Shown here piece by piece: positions 36,754-45,775 of a stretch of 64,000 nt of DNA. Origin of the DNA: Ochrobactrum quorumnocens (GTDB taxonomy: Bacteria; Pseudomonadota; Alphaproteobacteria; Rhizobiales; Rhizobiaceae); contig NZ_CP022604.1 of assembly GCF_002278035.1 (NCBI RefSeq), positions 682,001 through 746,000 on the forward strand. Direction: 5' to 3'. The notes beneath the pieces are model-generated. The model searched no databases. It saw only the letters and a list, made by a program, of their open reading frames with translations, and was not told the DNA's origin. The first letter of the stretch is position 1; every line of letters begins with the position of its first letter. Made by a program: the position numbers and the translations under genes.

Positions 36754-37278
36754 TTAGCCTGCGTAGTTCAGCTTGAGCTTGGAAAGGCCAACGGCTGCGT
36801 TGAGACCTTTCTGACCCTGAAGCGAGATAGGCTGCAGGGAGATCGTCTTCCACGAGCCACCGGTCAGAATGTTGGTGCCGGCGCCGATGCCAATCGCGGC
36901 ATTTGCCGAAGCGCCGACGTAACGGCCCTTCAATGCGCCTTCAGGGCGAACGGTTGGTGCCCAGACGGCCCATGCAATCGTGCCGCCATTGATGAAGCCT
37001 ACATCAACGCCGATCTTAGTGATATTGCCGGTGTAACGTTCAACTGGGCCACGACCGTGAACAGGGCTGAACACACAATCCACATCCTGCTGGCTACCGA
37101 TGATGACACCGATTGCAGGCGAAATATCGCAGGTGAGGGTGCCAACTTCCGAACGCGGCTGGGTGCGACCTGAGCCGGGAGGCGCTACGAAGTCAGCAGC
37201 AAGGGCAGGTGCGGTAATTGCGATGCCCGAAACGACGGCCATCGCCGACAGGAAGGAAGTCGAAAAACGGAGAGACAT
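36754..37278 (-). CDS. DUF992 exported protein
   Basis: Exported protein of a Rhizobiales family with no known function. The product is 174 aa with signal peptide 1-27 (cleavage near APALAADF). The conserved core has two cysteines (LTCDISPAIG and QDVDCVFSP) and Gly-rich beta-strand segments (GASANAAIGIGAGTN, GLNAAVGLSKLKLNYAG). Barrel-like or jellyroll fold is a guess. It is alone on this strand, with a good GGACAA-type upstream region and a shared terminator. Confidence 0.85.
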   Translation of the reverse strand: MSLRFSTSFLSAMAVVSGIAITAPALAADFVAPPGSGRTQPRSEVGTLTCDISPAIGVIIGSQQDVDCVFSPVHGRGPVERYTGNITKIGVDVGFINGGTIAWAVWAPTVRPEGALKGRYVGASANAAIGIGAGTNILTGGSWKTISLQPISLQGQKGLNAAVGLSKLKLNYAG

Positions 37279-37453
37279 GATGTTGTCCTCTAATAAAACA
37301 CAATACAGAAAGAGACGCTTATGCGACTCTCAAGGGATGCCGAAGCAAATCCCCTTACGCACTGGAATTAGGGCATTTTCACGAGAATTAAAGTTTTGTT
37401 AACGAAAAAATTCGGGTGTGATGAATTTGTCGCGCTTAATCATCTGTTTAGGC

Positions 37454-38071
37454 TCAGGCGCTGATCACCATTGCATCGAGTGACAATCCAGTTTTCAGCT
37501 CGCCACCAGCAAACTTTTTGAGCGCATCTGCGTATATTTTGTGTTCTGCTTTCAGCACGCGTGCGGCGAGGCTGTCTTCAGTATCGCCGTCAATAATCGG
37601 AACGGCAGCCTGTGCCAGAATAGGCCCTTCATCCATACCTTCCGTTACCAGATGCACGGTGCAGCCTGCTAGTTTCATGCCAGCATCAAGCGCACGCTGA
37701 TGCGTGTGCAGGCCGGGAAACAGCGGCAGCAGAGAAGGGTGAATATTGAGGATACGCCCCTCGTAGGGTGCAATGAATTTACCGGACAGAAGCCGCATAT
37801 AGCCCGCAAGGCAAATGATATCCGGGTTAAGTAGCGCAAGAGCTTCAAGGATTGCATCTTCATGTGCATCCTTCGAGGCATATTCCTTGCGGACGAAAAC
37901 TTGCGTTACGATACCAGCGGCTTGTGCTTTCGCCAGGCCGCCAGCATCAGACTTATCGGAAAAGACTGAAACAATTTCAGCCGGAAAATCGGGTGTTTGA
38001 GCAGCTCGAATCAGCGCCTCCATATTGGAGCCGCCGCCCGAGATGAAAATAACGACCCGCTTGTGGCTCAT
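37454..38071 (-). CDS. purN: phosphoribosylglycinamide formyltransferase
   Basis: Third step of de novo purine synthesis, using 10-formyl-THF to formylate GAR. The product is 205 aa. [15 protein letters not shown] binds phosphate; the catalytic Asn-His-Asp set is in [15 protein letters not shown] and [10 protein letters not shown]. The start overlaps the purM stop by 4 nt, so the two are translated together, as in most proteobacteria. Confidence 0.97.
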   Translation of the reverse strand: MSHKRVVIFISGGGSNMEALIRAAQTPDFPAEIVSVFSDKSDAGGLAKAQAAGIVTQVFVRKEYASKDAHEDAILEALALLNPDIICLAGYMRLLSGKFIAPYEGRILNIHPSLLPLFPGLHTHQRALDAGMKLAGCTVHLVTEGMDEGPILAQAAVPIIDGDTEDSLAARVLKAEHKIYADALKKFAGGELKTGLSLDAMVISA

Positions 38072-39147
38072 AGTGCCAGTGTACCCTGATAGACAACGCC
38101 TTCACCTTCGCGCTTAACCATGCGGCCGAGCGTAACGACGTTTTCGCCTTCGGCGGCGAGGCTAGCTACCACTTCATCAACCTTGTCAGGCATGACAACC
38201 GCAATCATGCCGACGCCGCAGTTGAAAGTGCGCAGCATTTCGAGTGGCTCAACACCGCCGGTCTTGGCAAGCCAGGAGAACACGGCTGGCATCTTGATTG
38301 CGTTGAGATCGATTTCTGCAGCAAGACCGTCCGGCAGAACACGTGGAATGTTATCCGGGAAGCCACCGCCAGTGATGTGTGCCAGGGCCTTGATGCCATC
38401 CGAAGCGCGGATTGCAGCCAGTAGTGACTTCACATAGATGCGGGTAGGCTCTAGCAGAGCTTCGCCAAGCGTTGCTCCAGACTGGAATGGTGCATCGGAT
38501 TTCCAGCCAAGGCCGGACATTTCAACAATGCGACGCACCAGCGAGAAGCCGTTGGAATGGACACCTGACGAGGAAAGGCCGAGAATGACGTCGCCCTCGG
38601 AGATATCGCCGCGTGGCAGAAGACGATTGCGTTCTGCAGCACCAACCGCAAAACCGGCCAGATCGTAATCGCCATCGCGATACATGCCGGGCATTTCAGC
38701 GGTTTCACCACCGATCAACGCGCAACCAGCCTGAAGACAACCTTCCGCAATGCCGGAAACGATAGCCACACCTTGATCAGGCGACAGCTTGCCAGTTGCG
38801 AAATAGTCGAGGAAGAAAAGCGGCTCCGCACCCTGAACGACGAGATCGTTCACGCACATGGCCACAAGGTCGATGCCGACCGTGTCATGCTTGTCCGCAT
38901 CGATAGCAATTTTGAGCTTGGTGCCAACGCCATCATTAGCCGCAACAAGAACAGGGTCGGTAAAGCCTGCAGCCTTGAGATCGAACAGACCACCGAAACC
39001 ACCAATTTCACCATCAGCACCCGGACGGCGCGTGGAGCGGACAAGCGGCTTGATCTTGTCGACCATCAGGTTGCCTGCATCGATATCGACACCAGCTTCC
39101 GCATAAGTCAGTCCATTTTTCTTGGCGGGGTTATTCTCAGTGGTCAT
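38068..39147 (-). CDS. purM: phosphoribosylformylglycinamidine cyclo-ligase
   Basis: Closes the imidazole ring to AIR in purine synthesis. The product is 359 aa from ATG 39147, with CAGGAG 6-9 nt upstream; the frame opens at 39261. [15 protein letters not shown] is the usual N-terminus; ATP-site segments [14 protein letters not shown] and the [11 protein letters not shown] motif are present. The leader carries two mutually exclusive hairpins (39175-39195). It overlaps purN by 4 nt. Confidence 0.97.
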   Translation of the reverse strand: MTTENNPAKKNGLTYAEAGVDIDAGNLMVDKIKPLVRSTRRPGADGEIGGFGGLFDLKAAGFTDPVLVAANDGVGTKLKIAIDADKHDTVGIDLVAMCVNDLVVQGAEPLFFLDYFATGKLSPDQGVAIVSGIAEGCLQAGCALIGGETAEMPGMYRDGDYDLAGFAVGAAERNRLLPRGDISEGDVILGLSSSGVHSNGFSLVRRIVEMSGLGWKSDAPFQSGATLGEALLEPTRIYVKSLLAAIRASDGIKALAHITGGGFPDNIPRVLPDGLAAEIDLNAIKMPAVFSWLAKTGGVEPLEMLRTFNCGVGMIAVVMPDKVDEVVASLAAEGENVVTLGRMVKREGEGVVYQGTLAL

Positions 39148-39461
39148 CACCTGCTCCTGAAACTGGCCTGAAACGGGGCTGTGCCCCTTTTGGGGAATAT
39201 TTACCGGCGCAATGACATGAGATTGCTTGTCCTGCAAGGCCGAGAGGCTGGAAAAGCGCAAAACAGCGTAGGAATCTGCCGAAATTTTGGGTGGTGTGGA
39301 TTTAGTGTAACCTGTCTATGCACGGCGAGCGGCTCACTCATAATCATTGCAATCTTTTTGCGACGATCTAACTATCTTTATCTGCCTGCGCTTACGAGAA
39401 TAGTAACATCGTCATATTATAGTTGAGACGCGGGAAATATCTTTGCAGAGAATGGATCAAT
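39148..39461. other. 314-bp divergent region purM / PerM-type gene
   Basis: No gene seen; a plus-strand frame at 39181-39426 lacks a ribosome-binding site and protein-like composition. It holds GGGGC-TGT-GCCCC overlapping CCCC-TTTT-GGGG (39175-39195) near purM, and TATTAT at 39415-39420 ahead of the PerM-type gene, with only a weak -35. Confidence 0.4.
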
Positions 39462-40703
39462 ATGGCCAAGAAACCAGCGCCTGTGCGTGACACGACGAGT
39501 AAGACGATACAGCAGTCAGAGGCTGTGGCACGCGATGGCGATATTCACGTGAATGTGGAAGTGGGCGGCTTTACCGGTTCTGTCGTCCGCCGTCAGGCCA
39601 TGTTCTGGACCTGTACCGTTGCGATATTCCTACTGTTTCTTGTGGTTTTCAGCCCAGTTTTGCTGCCATTCGTAGCGGGTATGGCGCTGGCCTACTTCCT
39701 TGATCCTGTGGCCGACAGGCTGGAGCGGTTAGGGTTATCACGACTGGCCGCAACAATTGTCATTCTGCTCATCTTTCTGATGATCCTGGTCATAGGGCTG
39801 ATGATTATCATCCCGATTCTGGCAACACAGCTCGCGGATTTCATCTCCAAACTGCCGGATTACATCTCGCAGCTTCAGGCTCTGATGGCCAACGAAAATT
39901 CCGGTTGGCTGAAGCGCTATATCGGTATCGATAGCTCTGTCATTCAAGAAAATCTCAGCACGTTGCTGCAACAAGGCGCCGGTTTCCTCTCCACATTGCT
40001 CCAGTCCCTGTGGAATTCGGGGAAATCTCTCATTGATATTGCGGGTCTTTTCATAGTTACGCCGGTGGTTGCATTCTACATGCTGCTCGACTGGGATCGC
40101 ATGGTTGACCGCATCGATTCATGGGTTCCGCGTCGGCAACTTTACACCGTCCGCGGCATTGCGCGCGACATGGATGCAGCAGTGGCTGGCTTTGTGCGCG
40201 GGCAGGGCACGTTGTGCCTCATTCTCGGCACCTATTATGCTATCGGCCTGACCCTGACGGGGCTTAATTTCGGCCTGCTTATTGGCTTTTTCGCAGGCCT
40301 TATCAGCTTCATTCCTTATATCGGGTCCTTCGTCGGTCTGACACTCGCAATCGGTGTTGCGCTCGTTCAGTTCTGGCCTGATTGGGTCATGATCGTGGCT
40401 GTTGCCGCGGTGTTTTTCCTGGGCCAGTTTGTCGAGGGAAATATCCTCCAGCCGAAGCTCGTCGGCTCGTCTGTAGGCCTTCATCCTGTCTGGCTGATGT
40501 TTGCTCTGTTCGCTTTCGGTTCTCTGTTTGGCTTCACTGGGATGCTGGTCGCAGTGCCAGCTGCTGCGGCTGTCGGGGTGCTTGTGCGGTTTGCACTGAA
40601 TCGCTATCTCCATTCTCCGATGTACGACCCGGTCTATAAGCGCCCTCATTCCGATGCAGGGCCGCTGATCGAGGCTGGCGAGAATACAGGCAAAGAGAAA
40701 TGA
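39462..40703 (+). CDS. AI-2E/PerM-family membrane protein
   Basis: Polytopic inner-membrane protein of the AI-2E transporter (UPF0118/PerM) family. The product is 413 aa from ATG 39462 (MAKKPAPVRDTTSK). A 50-residue cytoplasmic N-terminus, then about eight helices; the family segment PVLLPFVAGMALAYFLDPVADRLERLG and the later FIPYIGSFVGLTLA motif are present. The substrate is unknown, and an AI-2 role should not be assumed. It is upstream of hdaA by 54 bp; this pairing is common in Rhizobiales. Confidence 0.9.
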   Translation: MAKKPAPVRDTTSKTIQQSEAVARDGDIHVNVEVGGFTGSVVRRQAMFWTCTVAIFLLFLVVFSPVLLPFVAGMALAYFLDPVADRLERLGLSRLAATIVILLIFLMILVIGLMIIIPILATQLADFISKLPDYISQLQALMANENSGWLKRYIGIDSSVIQENLSTLLQQGAGFLSTLLQSLWNSGKSLIDIAGLFIVTPVVAFYMLLDWDRMVDRIDSWVPRRQLYTVRGIARDMDAAVAGFVRGQGTLCLILGTYYAIGLTLTGLNFGLLIGFFAGLISFIPYIGSFVGLTLAIGVALVQFWPDWVMIVAVAAVFFLGQFVEGNILQPKLVGSSVGLHPVWLMFALFAFGSLFGFTGMLVAVPAAAAVGVLVRFALNRYLHSPMYDPVYKRPHSDAGPLIEAGENTGKEK

Positions 40704-40757
40704 AATTGATGCGTAACCGGGCCAGATTTTCAGGAGCCAGACATTCTGGAGGCAGCG

Positions 40758-41456
40758 ATGAGTGACGCGCCGCGTCAGATTCCGCTCGCTCTTGAGCATC
40801 AGCCCGGTTATCACCGCGAAGACATTATCCTCACGGGGTCAAACCGTGCGGCTGTGGATTTGATTGATCGCTGGCCGAACTGGGTTGCCCCGGTTGTGAT
40901 CCTTGCCGGACCAACGGGTGCGGGTAAAACACATCTCGCAGAAGTCTGGCGCGCAGCAACAGGCGCGTTGTTGGCTGACCCTAAATCTATCAGCGAGAGT
41001 GTGGTGCATGGTGCCGCCGAATATCCTGTGCTGATTGATAATATCGGTGGTGCGCGTTTTGACGAAACGGGCCTGTTTCATCTCATCAACAGTGTTCGTC
41101 AGAATGCCGCTCTTGGGCCCGGACCTTCGCTTCTGATGACCTCGCGTCTCTTGCCTGCAAACTGGAAGGTCAAGCTCCCTGATCTGGCATCGCGCCTTAA
41201 GGCGGCAACAGTTGTCGAGATTGCGGAACCCGACGACATGCTGCTCGGTGGTGTCATTCACAAGCTTTTCGCCGACCGACAGATCAGCGTTGAGCCACAT
41301 GTGGTCAGCTATTTGGTGAGTCGGATCGAACGCTCACTTTTGTCTGCAATCCAGATTGTGGATCGCCTTGACCGCGCGGCTCTTGAACAGAAGACTCGTA
41401 TAACCCGCACGCTTGCGGCACAGGTCTTGTCAGAAGCCGGCCACGGTGAGGGATGA
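40758..41456 (+). CDS. hdaA: DnaA regulatory inactivator homologue HdaA
   Basis: AAA+ protein related to the DnaA ATPase domain that, with the beta clamp, promotes hydrolysis of DnaA-ATP after initiation. The product is 232 aa: no DnaA DNA-binding domain. Walker A GPTGAGKTH at 51-59. Near the N-terminus Q7-IPLAL-12 matches the position and pattern of a beta-clamp-binding motif. The Walker B is less obvious (VLIDNIGGARFDE). It overlaps the epimerase gene by 4 nt. Role in alphaproteobacteria is known for Caulobacter HdaA; here inferred. Confidence 0.93.
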   Translation: MSDAPRQIPLALEHQPGYHREDIILTGSNRAAVDLIDRWPNWVAPVVILAGPTGAGKTHLAEVWRAATGALLADPKSISESVVHGAAEYPVLIDNIGGARFDETGLFHLINSVRQNAALGPGPSLLMTSRLLPANWKVKLPDLASRLKAATVVEIAEPDDMLLGGVIHKLFADRQISVEPHVVSYLVSRIERSLLSAIQIVDRLDRAALEQKTRITRTLAAQVLSEAGHGEG

Positions 41457-42322
41457 AGATAGCCGTCACCGGAGCCAGCGGATTTATCGGAAGCGCTGTT
41501 CTGCGCGAGCTGGTCGGCAATGGACACGAAACCCTCGCTCTTTCACGCAATGCGCTTTTGGCGCCACACTTTGATGGCGTTGATGCGGTCATTCATTGCG
41601 CTGCACTTGCGCATCGCACAGGCGCTGAACGACCACAGGCGGATGAGTTTGACACTGTCAATCATCGCCTGACAGTCGAGCTTGCGGAACAAGCCAGACA
41701 GGCCGGTGTACGCCGTTTTATCTTTGTCTCAACAATCTACACGATTGCAGGCAATCCATCGCCGTTAATGCCGGATATGCCGTTTTCACCGCGTGATGAT
41801 TACGGCCATGCCAAAGCAACGGCCGAAGCAGCATTGCTTGCGATGCGTGGCATTGAGGTGGTTATTGCGCGTCCGGTACTCGTTTATGGCCCAGATGCAC
41901 GGGCCAATCTGCGCGCTTTAATGAAGCTTTGCGACACAGGACTACCGCTTCCCTTTGGTTTGGCCGACAACCGGCGCAGTTTTGTCTCGCTGGAAAATGT
42001 GGCGCGTGCATTGGTGTTTCTCGTCAATGCAAAAAAAGATCAGGTTTCAGGCCAAATTTTCCATCTTGCCGAGCCAGAACCCCGCTCAACCCGCGAACTT
42101 GTCTCAAAAGCCCGCAAAGCAATGGGCCGTCCGTCACGGTTGCTGCCGGTGCCAGCCTTTCTTATGAAGGTTTTGCTGACGCTTGTGGGCAGACAGACGC
42201 TTTATGAGCAGCTGTTCGGCGACATGGTCGCCGATACCTCGTCGCTGCTCGCAATTGGCTTTGACTATCTGCCGGGTGATCCGCAAATCGCAGCCATGGC
42301 AACAGCCGCACAGAAAATCTAG
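41453..42322 (+). CDS. NAD-dependent epimerase/dehydratase family protein
   Basis: Extended SDR, similar to sugar-nucleotide 4-epimerases. The product is 289 aa. NAD-binding GASGFIG at 7-13; catalytic Ser-Thr and YGHAK (Y-x3-K) in DDYGHAKATAE; segments such as RPVLVYGPDARANLRALMK are typical. Start codon lies inside the hdaA stop (4-nt overlap). The 3' end shares CTAG with the converging SH3 gene: both TAG stops are in that tetramer. Substrate unknown; a surface-polysaccharide role is only a guess. Confidence 0.87.
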   Translation: MKIAVTGASGFIGSAVLRELVGNGHETLALSRNALLAPHFDGVDAVIHCAALAHRTGAERPQADEFDTVNHRLTVELAEQARQAGVRRFIFVSTIYTIAGNPSPLMPDMPFSPRDDYGHAKATAEAALLAMRGIEVVIARPVLVYGPDARANLRALMKLCDTGLPLPFGLADNRRSFVSLENVARALVFLVNAKKDQVSGQIFHLAEPEPRSTRELVSKARKAMGRPSRLLPVPAFLMKVLLTLVGRQTLYEQLFGDMVADTSSLLAIGFDYLPGDPQIAAMATAAQKI

Positions 42323-43128
42323 TTTTTCTGTCCAACGGCCATTGGCGGCTGAATGCGCGCCTTCTGCACGACAGGTGCCGCTGGAGTTGGTGCTTGCGTC
42401 TTCTTGGCAATCGAGCCGGTGGTCATCATCTGTGCGCTGTCGGGCTTGTTACGGCCACCGAGCAACTGATCTTCATGGACCCAGCCAATGATGTTGGTTG
42501 AAGGCACGACCACACGATGCCACTTGCCGGTCTTACCGTAGGAGCGCATTTCGCGCCCCTTTTCGACTGTACCGATAGCCGGTGAGCGATCCCATGCATT
42601 CTTGTGAATGGTGAGTTTTGCCTTGGCATAAATCACCGATGGAGAATGAGCGGCCGTATTGGTGCCGCGCGGTGGCATCGGCAATGCGCGTGCGGATGCA
42701 GGGGGAGGCGGCGGTGGAGCCACTTTCTGCGTCGCGATTGCGGGCTTTGAAACCTCAATTGCGGCTTGCTGCACAGGCTTGGCCGGTGCCGGCGCTACCA
42801 ATGCGGCCGGGCGTGGCACAGGACCCACCGCGCCAGCATAATCTCTGCTTTGCGACTTCTTTTCGACCACTGCCTTCTCGGCAGGTTGTCTGGCTTCAAC
42901 CTTGGCAGGAGCAGACGAAGTGGTTGTCGGGACAGTGCGCTGGAACAAGGCGGTCAATGCTGCTTGCGGGCTTTTATGTTGAGCCGTTGCCCACAGGCTA
43001 AACGCACCCAATCCCAAAATAGCGCCAAGCGCCAGAATTGGTGCTGATGAACCTGAACTGTTCTTGCGCCCGGTAGAACGCCCGGTTGAGCGTTTTGTCG
43101 GGCGGGAACTCCGTTTCCGTGGCGCCAT
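42319..43128 (-). CDS. membrane-anchored SH3-domain protein
   Basis: The product is 269 aa. Very basic N-terminus (MAPRKRSSRPTKRSTGRSTG), one membrane span at about 28-47 (LALGAILGLGAFSLWATA), a long Pro/Ala/Lys-rich linker, and a bacterial SH3 domain near 175-240 (KLTIHKNAWDRSPAIGTVEKG; GWVHEDQLLGG). Likely in the periplasm, contacting cell wall; function unknown. Shares 4 nt with the converging epimerase gene. Confidence 0.82.
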   Translation of the reverse strand: MAPRKRSSRPTKRSTGRSTGRKNSSGSSAPILALGAILGLGAFSLWATAQHKSPQAALTALFQRTVPTTTSSAPAKVEARQPAEKAVVEKKSQSRDYAGAVGPVPRPAALVAPAPAKPVQQAAIEVSKPAIATQKVAPPPPPPASARALPMPPRGTNTAAHSPSVIYAKAKLTIHKNAWDRSPAIGTVEKGREMRSYGKTGKWHRVVVPSTNIIGWVHEDQLLGGRNKPDSAQMMTTGSIAKKTQAPTPAAPVVQKARIQPPMAVGQKN

Positions 43129-43205
43129 TTTTCATGTCCCCTGTCCGAATCGCGACAGGAAGACACTACCGAGTCTTCCTTCGCATTTCGTTACCAGGGT
43201 TTTTA

Positions 43206-43910
43206 TCAGACCGAGCGGGTGAGGCCGCCATCCACGCGCAGGTTCTGGCCCGTGATGTAGGCAGCACCTTCGGAGGCAAGGAATGAAACCGTCGCAGCGA
43301 TTTCTTCGCTTTTGCCATAGCGCTGCATAGGCACGCTATCCCGGCGTTCTTCTGTTGCTGGCAGACTGTCGATCCAGCCCGGCAAAACATTGTTCATACG
43401 GATATTGTCTGCCGCATAGGTGTCGGCGAAGACTTTTGTAAACGAGGCCAAACCAGCACGGAAAACTGCTGAAGTCGGGAACATCGCGCTTGGCTCAAAA
43501 GCCCATGCAGTCGAGATATTGATGATCGTGCCGGATTTTTGCTGTTGCATGATAGGGACAACAAGACGGCTCGGACGAACGACGTTCAGGAAATAGGTGT
43601 CGAGCCCCTTGTGCCAGTCCTCATCTGTAATATCGAGAATCGGTGCGCGAGGGCCATGGCCGGCACTGTTAACCAGCGTGTCGATACGGCCCCATTTTTC
43701 GATCGTGAGATCGACAAGCTTCTTGAGGTCGTCAGCTGACTGGTTTGAACCGGTCACGCCGATGCCGCCCAATTCCTTGGCCAGTGCTTCACCTTTGCCT
43801 GATGATGAGAGAATTGCGACGGCAAAGCCATCCTGTGCGAGCTTGCAAGCGGATGCAGCCCCCATGCCACTGCCGCCTGCTGTGATGATTGCAACTTTCT
43901 GTGCCGACAT
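43206..43910 (-). CDS. SDR-family oxidoreductase
   Basis: Classical short-chain dehydrogenase. The product is 234 aa, starting SAQKVAIITAGGSGMGAASACK. The cofactor motif TAGGSGMGAA departs slightly from TGxxxGxG. The expected catalytic Tyr-x3-Lys position after the Ser reads close to STAWAFEPSAMFPTSAVFRAG, so a canonical YxxxK is not visible; activity may be altered. C-terminal YITGQNLRVDGGLTRSV is the usual end. Substrate unknown. Confidence 0.83.
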   Translation of the reverse strand: MSAQKVAIITAGGSGMGAASACKLAQDGFAVAILSSSGKGEALAKELGGIGVTGSNQSADDLKKLVDLTIEKWGRIDTLVNSAGHGPRAPILDITDEDWHKGLDTYFLNVVRPSRLVVPIMQQQKSGTIINISTAWAFEPSAMFPTSAVFRAGLASFTKVFADTYAADNIRMNNVLPGWIDSLPATEERRDSVPMQRYGKSEEIAATVSFLASEGAAYITGQNLRVDGGLTRSV

Positions 43911-44019
43911 TTCCTGATCCTAACGTAATGAAACTTTCCGATGCGCTGAAAGTAGCGGACGGGTTTGAAATCCCAAGTGAATTTTCTTGATTTTAAGATT
44001 TTATAGCGTTGTTCGGACA

Positions 44020-44045
44020 ATAAAAAACGCCGCGAAAGCGGCGTT
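44020..44045 (-). terminator. intrinsic terminator of the 51-aa gene
   Basis: ACGCCGC-GAAA-GCGGCGT stem; read on the minus strand it is followed by TTTTTTATTG. It sits 23 nt after the stop of the gene at 44068-44223. Confidence 0.85.
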
Positions 44046-44067
44046 TAATCAAAGTAGATGGAATGGA

Positions 44068-44223
44068 TTATTCCTGGCCGGATGACTTGTTGCCCGAAAA
44101 GGCTTCACCGGAAACAGGCTCATTGCTTTTCTGGCTGGCCTCTTTTTGCTGAACTGCATCACGAAATGCGGCCCACTCATTTTCGTGGCGACGGTACAGT
44201 GCATCTGAAGTCTGGATATCCAT
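44068..44223 (-). CDS. small hydrophilic hypothetical protein, 51 aa
   Basis: Not recognised. Starts at ATG 44223 with an excellent ribosome-binding site (GGAGGATAGAA). Begins MDIQTSDALYRRHENEWAA, with a helical charged N-terminal half and a Ser/Gly-rich tail. No signal peptide or membrane span. Own terminator downstream. The strong translation and termination signals argue for a real gene. Confidence 0.75.
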   Translation of the reverse strand: MDIQTSDALYRRHENEWAAFRDAVQQKEASQKSNEPVSGEAFSGNKSSGQE

Positions 44224-44384
44224 TTCTATCCTCCGTTGTCGTGGCAACGCAAATAACATGGGCAGAGCAGAATCGTTGCATCACAAACGGTAAGCGTTTG
44301 AAATCTTAATCGGTTTATATGTTTATAACCGTTTTAAGTCGCCTACTTATTGGTGTGCCTGACCGTTTCAATCATCCTAAAAGA

Positions 44385-44531
44385 TTAGTTTTCTTGAATG
44401 GAAACGCCACCTTCACCGATTTTCATTTCAATGCCGGATGGTTTGGTTTCTTCCTGATAGGTATAAATAGCAAAACCTGCCACGACGACGATGAGAGCAC
44501 CGATGATCAGATAAAGTCCGTTGCGATTCAC
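44385..44531 (-). CDS. single-span membrane microprotein, 48 aa, GTG start
   Basis: Not recognised. GTG 44531 preceded by CAGGAGTTTCAG; stop TAA 44387-44385. Begins NRNGLYLIIGALIVVVAG: a short positive N-terminus, one strongly hydrophobic helix (residues 5-24), then a hydrophilic tail ending GEGGVSIQEN. Likely N-in inner-membrane protein. Its small size explains why it would be skipped by length cut-offs. Confidence 0.7.
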   Translation of the reverse strand: MNRNGLYLIIGALIVVVAGFAIYTYQEETKPSGIEMKIGEGGVSIQEN

Positions 44532-44713
44532 TCTGAAACTCCTGAAATTTGAGGATGTAAAAGAAACGCCTGAACCCGTCGTTGGTTCCTGACCTTCTGC
44601 TTAACGTTGAAAACTGCAAATAAGCGTAAGGCTGTGAATAAAATTCGAAAAAGCTGTTTTTATCGCTTGCTTTATATCTGGCGATTAACTAGGAAAAGGC
44701 CGCTTACAAAGCA

Positions 44714-44790
<77 letters not shown>

Positions 44791-44860
44791 TTTTTCTTAC
44801 AGATAATTTGACAAGATGAGTATGTCGCAGTGAGTTGCTGTGGCGTGTGCCTTTATCGCG

Positions 44861-44889
44861 TTGACATGGTGCAGCGTGTAAACTATTGC
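44861..44889 (+). promoter_or_regulatory. predicted sigma-70 promoter of the NDUFS4-like gene
   Basis: Perfect TTGACA (44861-44866), 17-bp spacer, TATTGC (44884-44889), 53 nt before the start codon. Confidence 0.6.
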
Positions 44890-44942
44890 CTTGTTGAAAT
44901 TATCGGCCTTCGGGCACAAGACTATAGATCAAGGTTCTTCAA

Positions 44943-45248
44943 ATGGTTGCACGTATTTACCGTCCAGCTAAGACCGCAATGCAGTCTGGTAAAGCCAAAA
45001 CAGAAAACTGGCTTCTGGAATATGAGCCGGAAAGCGCTCGCAAGGTTGAGCCTTTGATGGGCTACACATCGTCTGGCGACATGAAGAGCCAGATTCGCCT
45101 GTCATTTGACAGCCGCGAAGATGCGATCGAATATGCGACCCGTAATGGCATTGCATATCGCGTGATCGAGCCGCACGAAGCAAAGCGCCGCAAGGTTTCT
45201 TATTCGGATAATTTCAGCTTCTACCGCGTTCAGCCTTGGACGCATTAA
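44943..45248 (+). CDS. NDUFS4-like accessory subunit of NADH dehydrogenase (complex I)
   Basis: ETC complex I subunit conserved region family: homologue of the mitochondrial 18-kDa accessory subunit NDUFS4. The product is 101 aa: VARIYRPAKTAMQSGKAKT at the start, WLLEYEPES, MGYTSSGDMKSQIRLSF and the AIEYATRNGIAYRV segment, all typical, with the C-terminal FYRVQPWTH shared with eukaryotic members. In alphaproteobacteria this subunit is found with NDUFA12 and NDUFS6 homologues. It has its own promoter between two tRNA genes, away from the nuo operon (not in this window). Confidence 0.93.
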   Translation: MVARIYRPAKTAMQSGKAKTENWLLEYEPESARKVEPLMGYTSSGDMKSQIRLSFDSREDAIEYATRNGIAYRVIEPHEAKRRKVSYSDNFSFYRVQPWTH

Positions 45249-45360
45249 CAGTTTAAAACCGCTACATGTTTCGCCTTAAATCCAGTGTGATTTTGAGGAT
45301 AATGAAGTAGCAGCTTTTCCCGGCCCAACACATTGTGTTAAGGCCGGGTTCTGATGGTGA

Positions 45361-45437
45361 GGTCCCGTAGCTCAGCTGGATAGAGCACCGGCCTTCTAAG
45401 CCGTAGGTCACTGGTTCGAATCCAGTCGGGATCGCCA
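45361..45437 (+). tRNA. tRNA-Arg(TCT)
   Basis: 77-nt cloverleaf: acceptor GGTCCCG/CGGGATC (one G-T pair), anticodon loop CTTCTAA giving TCT, T-arm GGTTCGAATCC, encoded CCA. tRNA genes of this kind are common integration sites, but no copy of its 3' end was found elsewhere in the window. Confidence 0.96.
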
Positions 45438-45775
45438 TCAAATCAAAGATTTAGTCGGATTGATTTCCCAAAGTTCCAATTTTCTGTAGCGCTTAAGGTC
45501 AGAACTGAGCAGAAGCTAGCGATGAGAGATTGCACGCCGCTACAGGCACGAGAAAATTTTTAAGCCTAGGTCAGTATCCTGCGCGCTCGGATCAAAAGCT
45601 TCGATTATTAAAGCGATGGGAAAGCTAGCCCGCAGTAGTTGGGCTGCTGGTGGCTCGACGTAGCGCGCATCTTGCAAGGCTTTGATTAATGGGGGAGGCG
45701 CGTTAGCGCCTACCTCAACTTTGTATCTGGCTGCTGAAATCAATAAAGACCAGTGTGCCAAACCGCGACTTTTAA
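45438..45775 (-). other. 338-bp stretch with one weak ORF
   Basis: Only a doubtful minus-strand frame, 45540-45761 (73 codons, TTG start, no ribosome-binding site). Its sequence (AHWSLLISAARYKVEVGANA) is protein-like, so it could be a decayed gene end. Nothing else seen. Confidence 0.3.

Noticed and set aside
45361..45437. tRNA-Arg as the attachment site of a genomic island
   Set aside because: No integrase nearby and no second copy of the tRNA 3' end within the window, so an island is not supported by direct evidence.
45540..45761. 73-codon ORF after tRNA-Arg
   Set aside because: TTG start without ribosome-binding site and no recognisable family; kept only as a remark in the intergenic entry.
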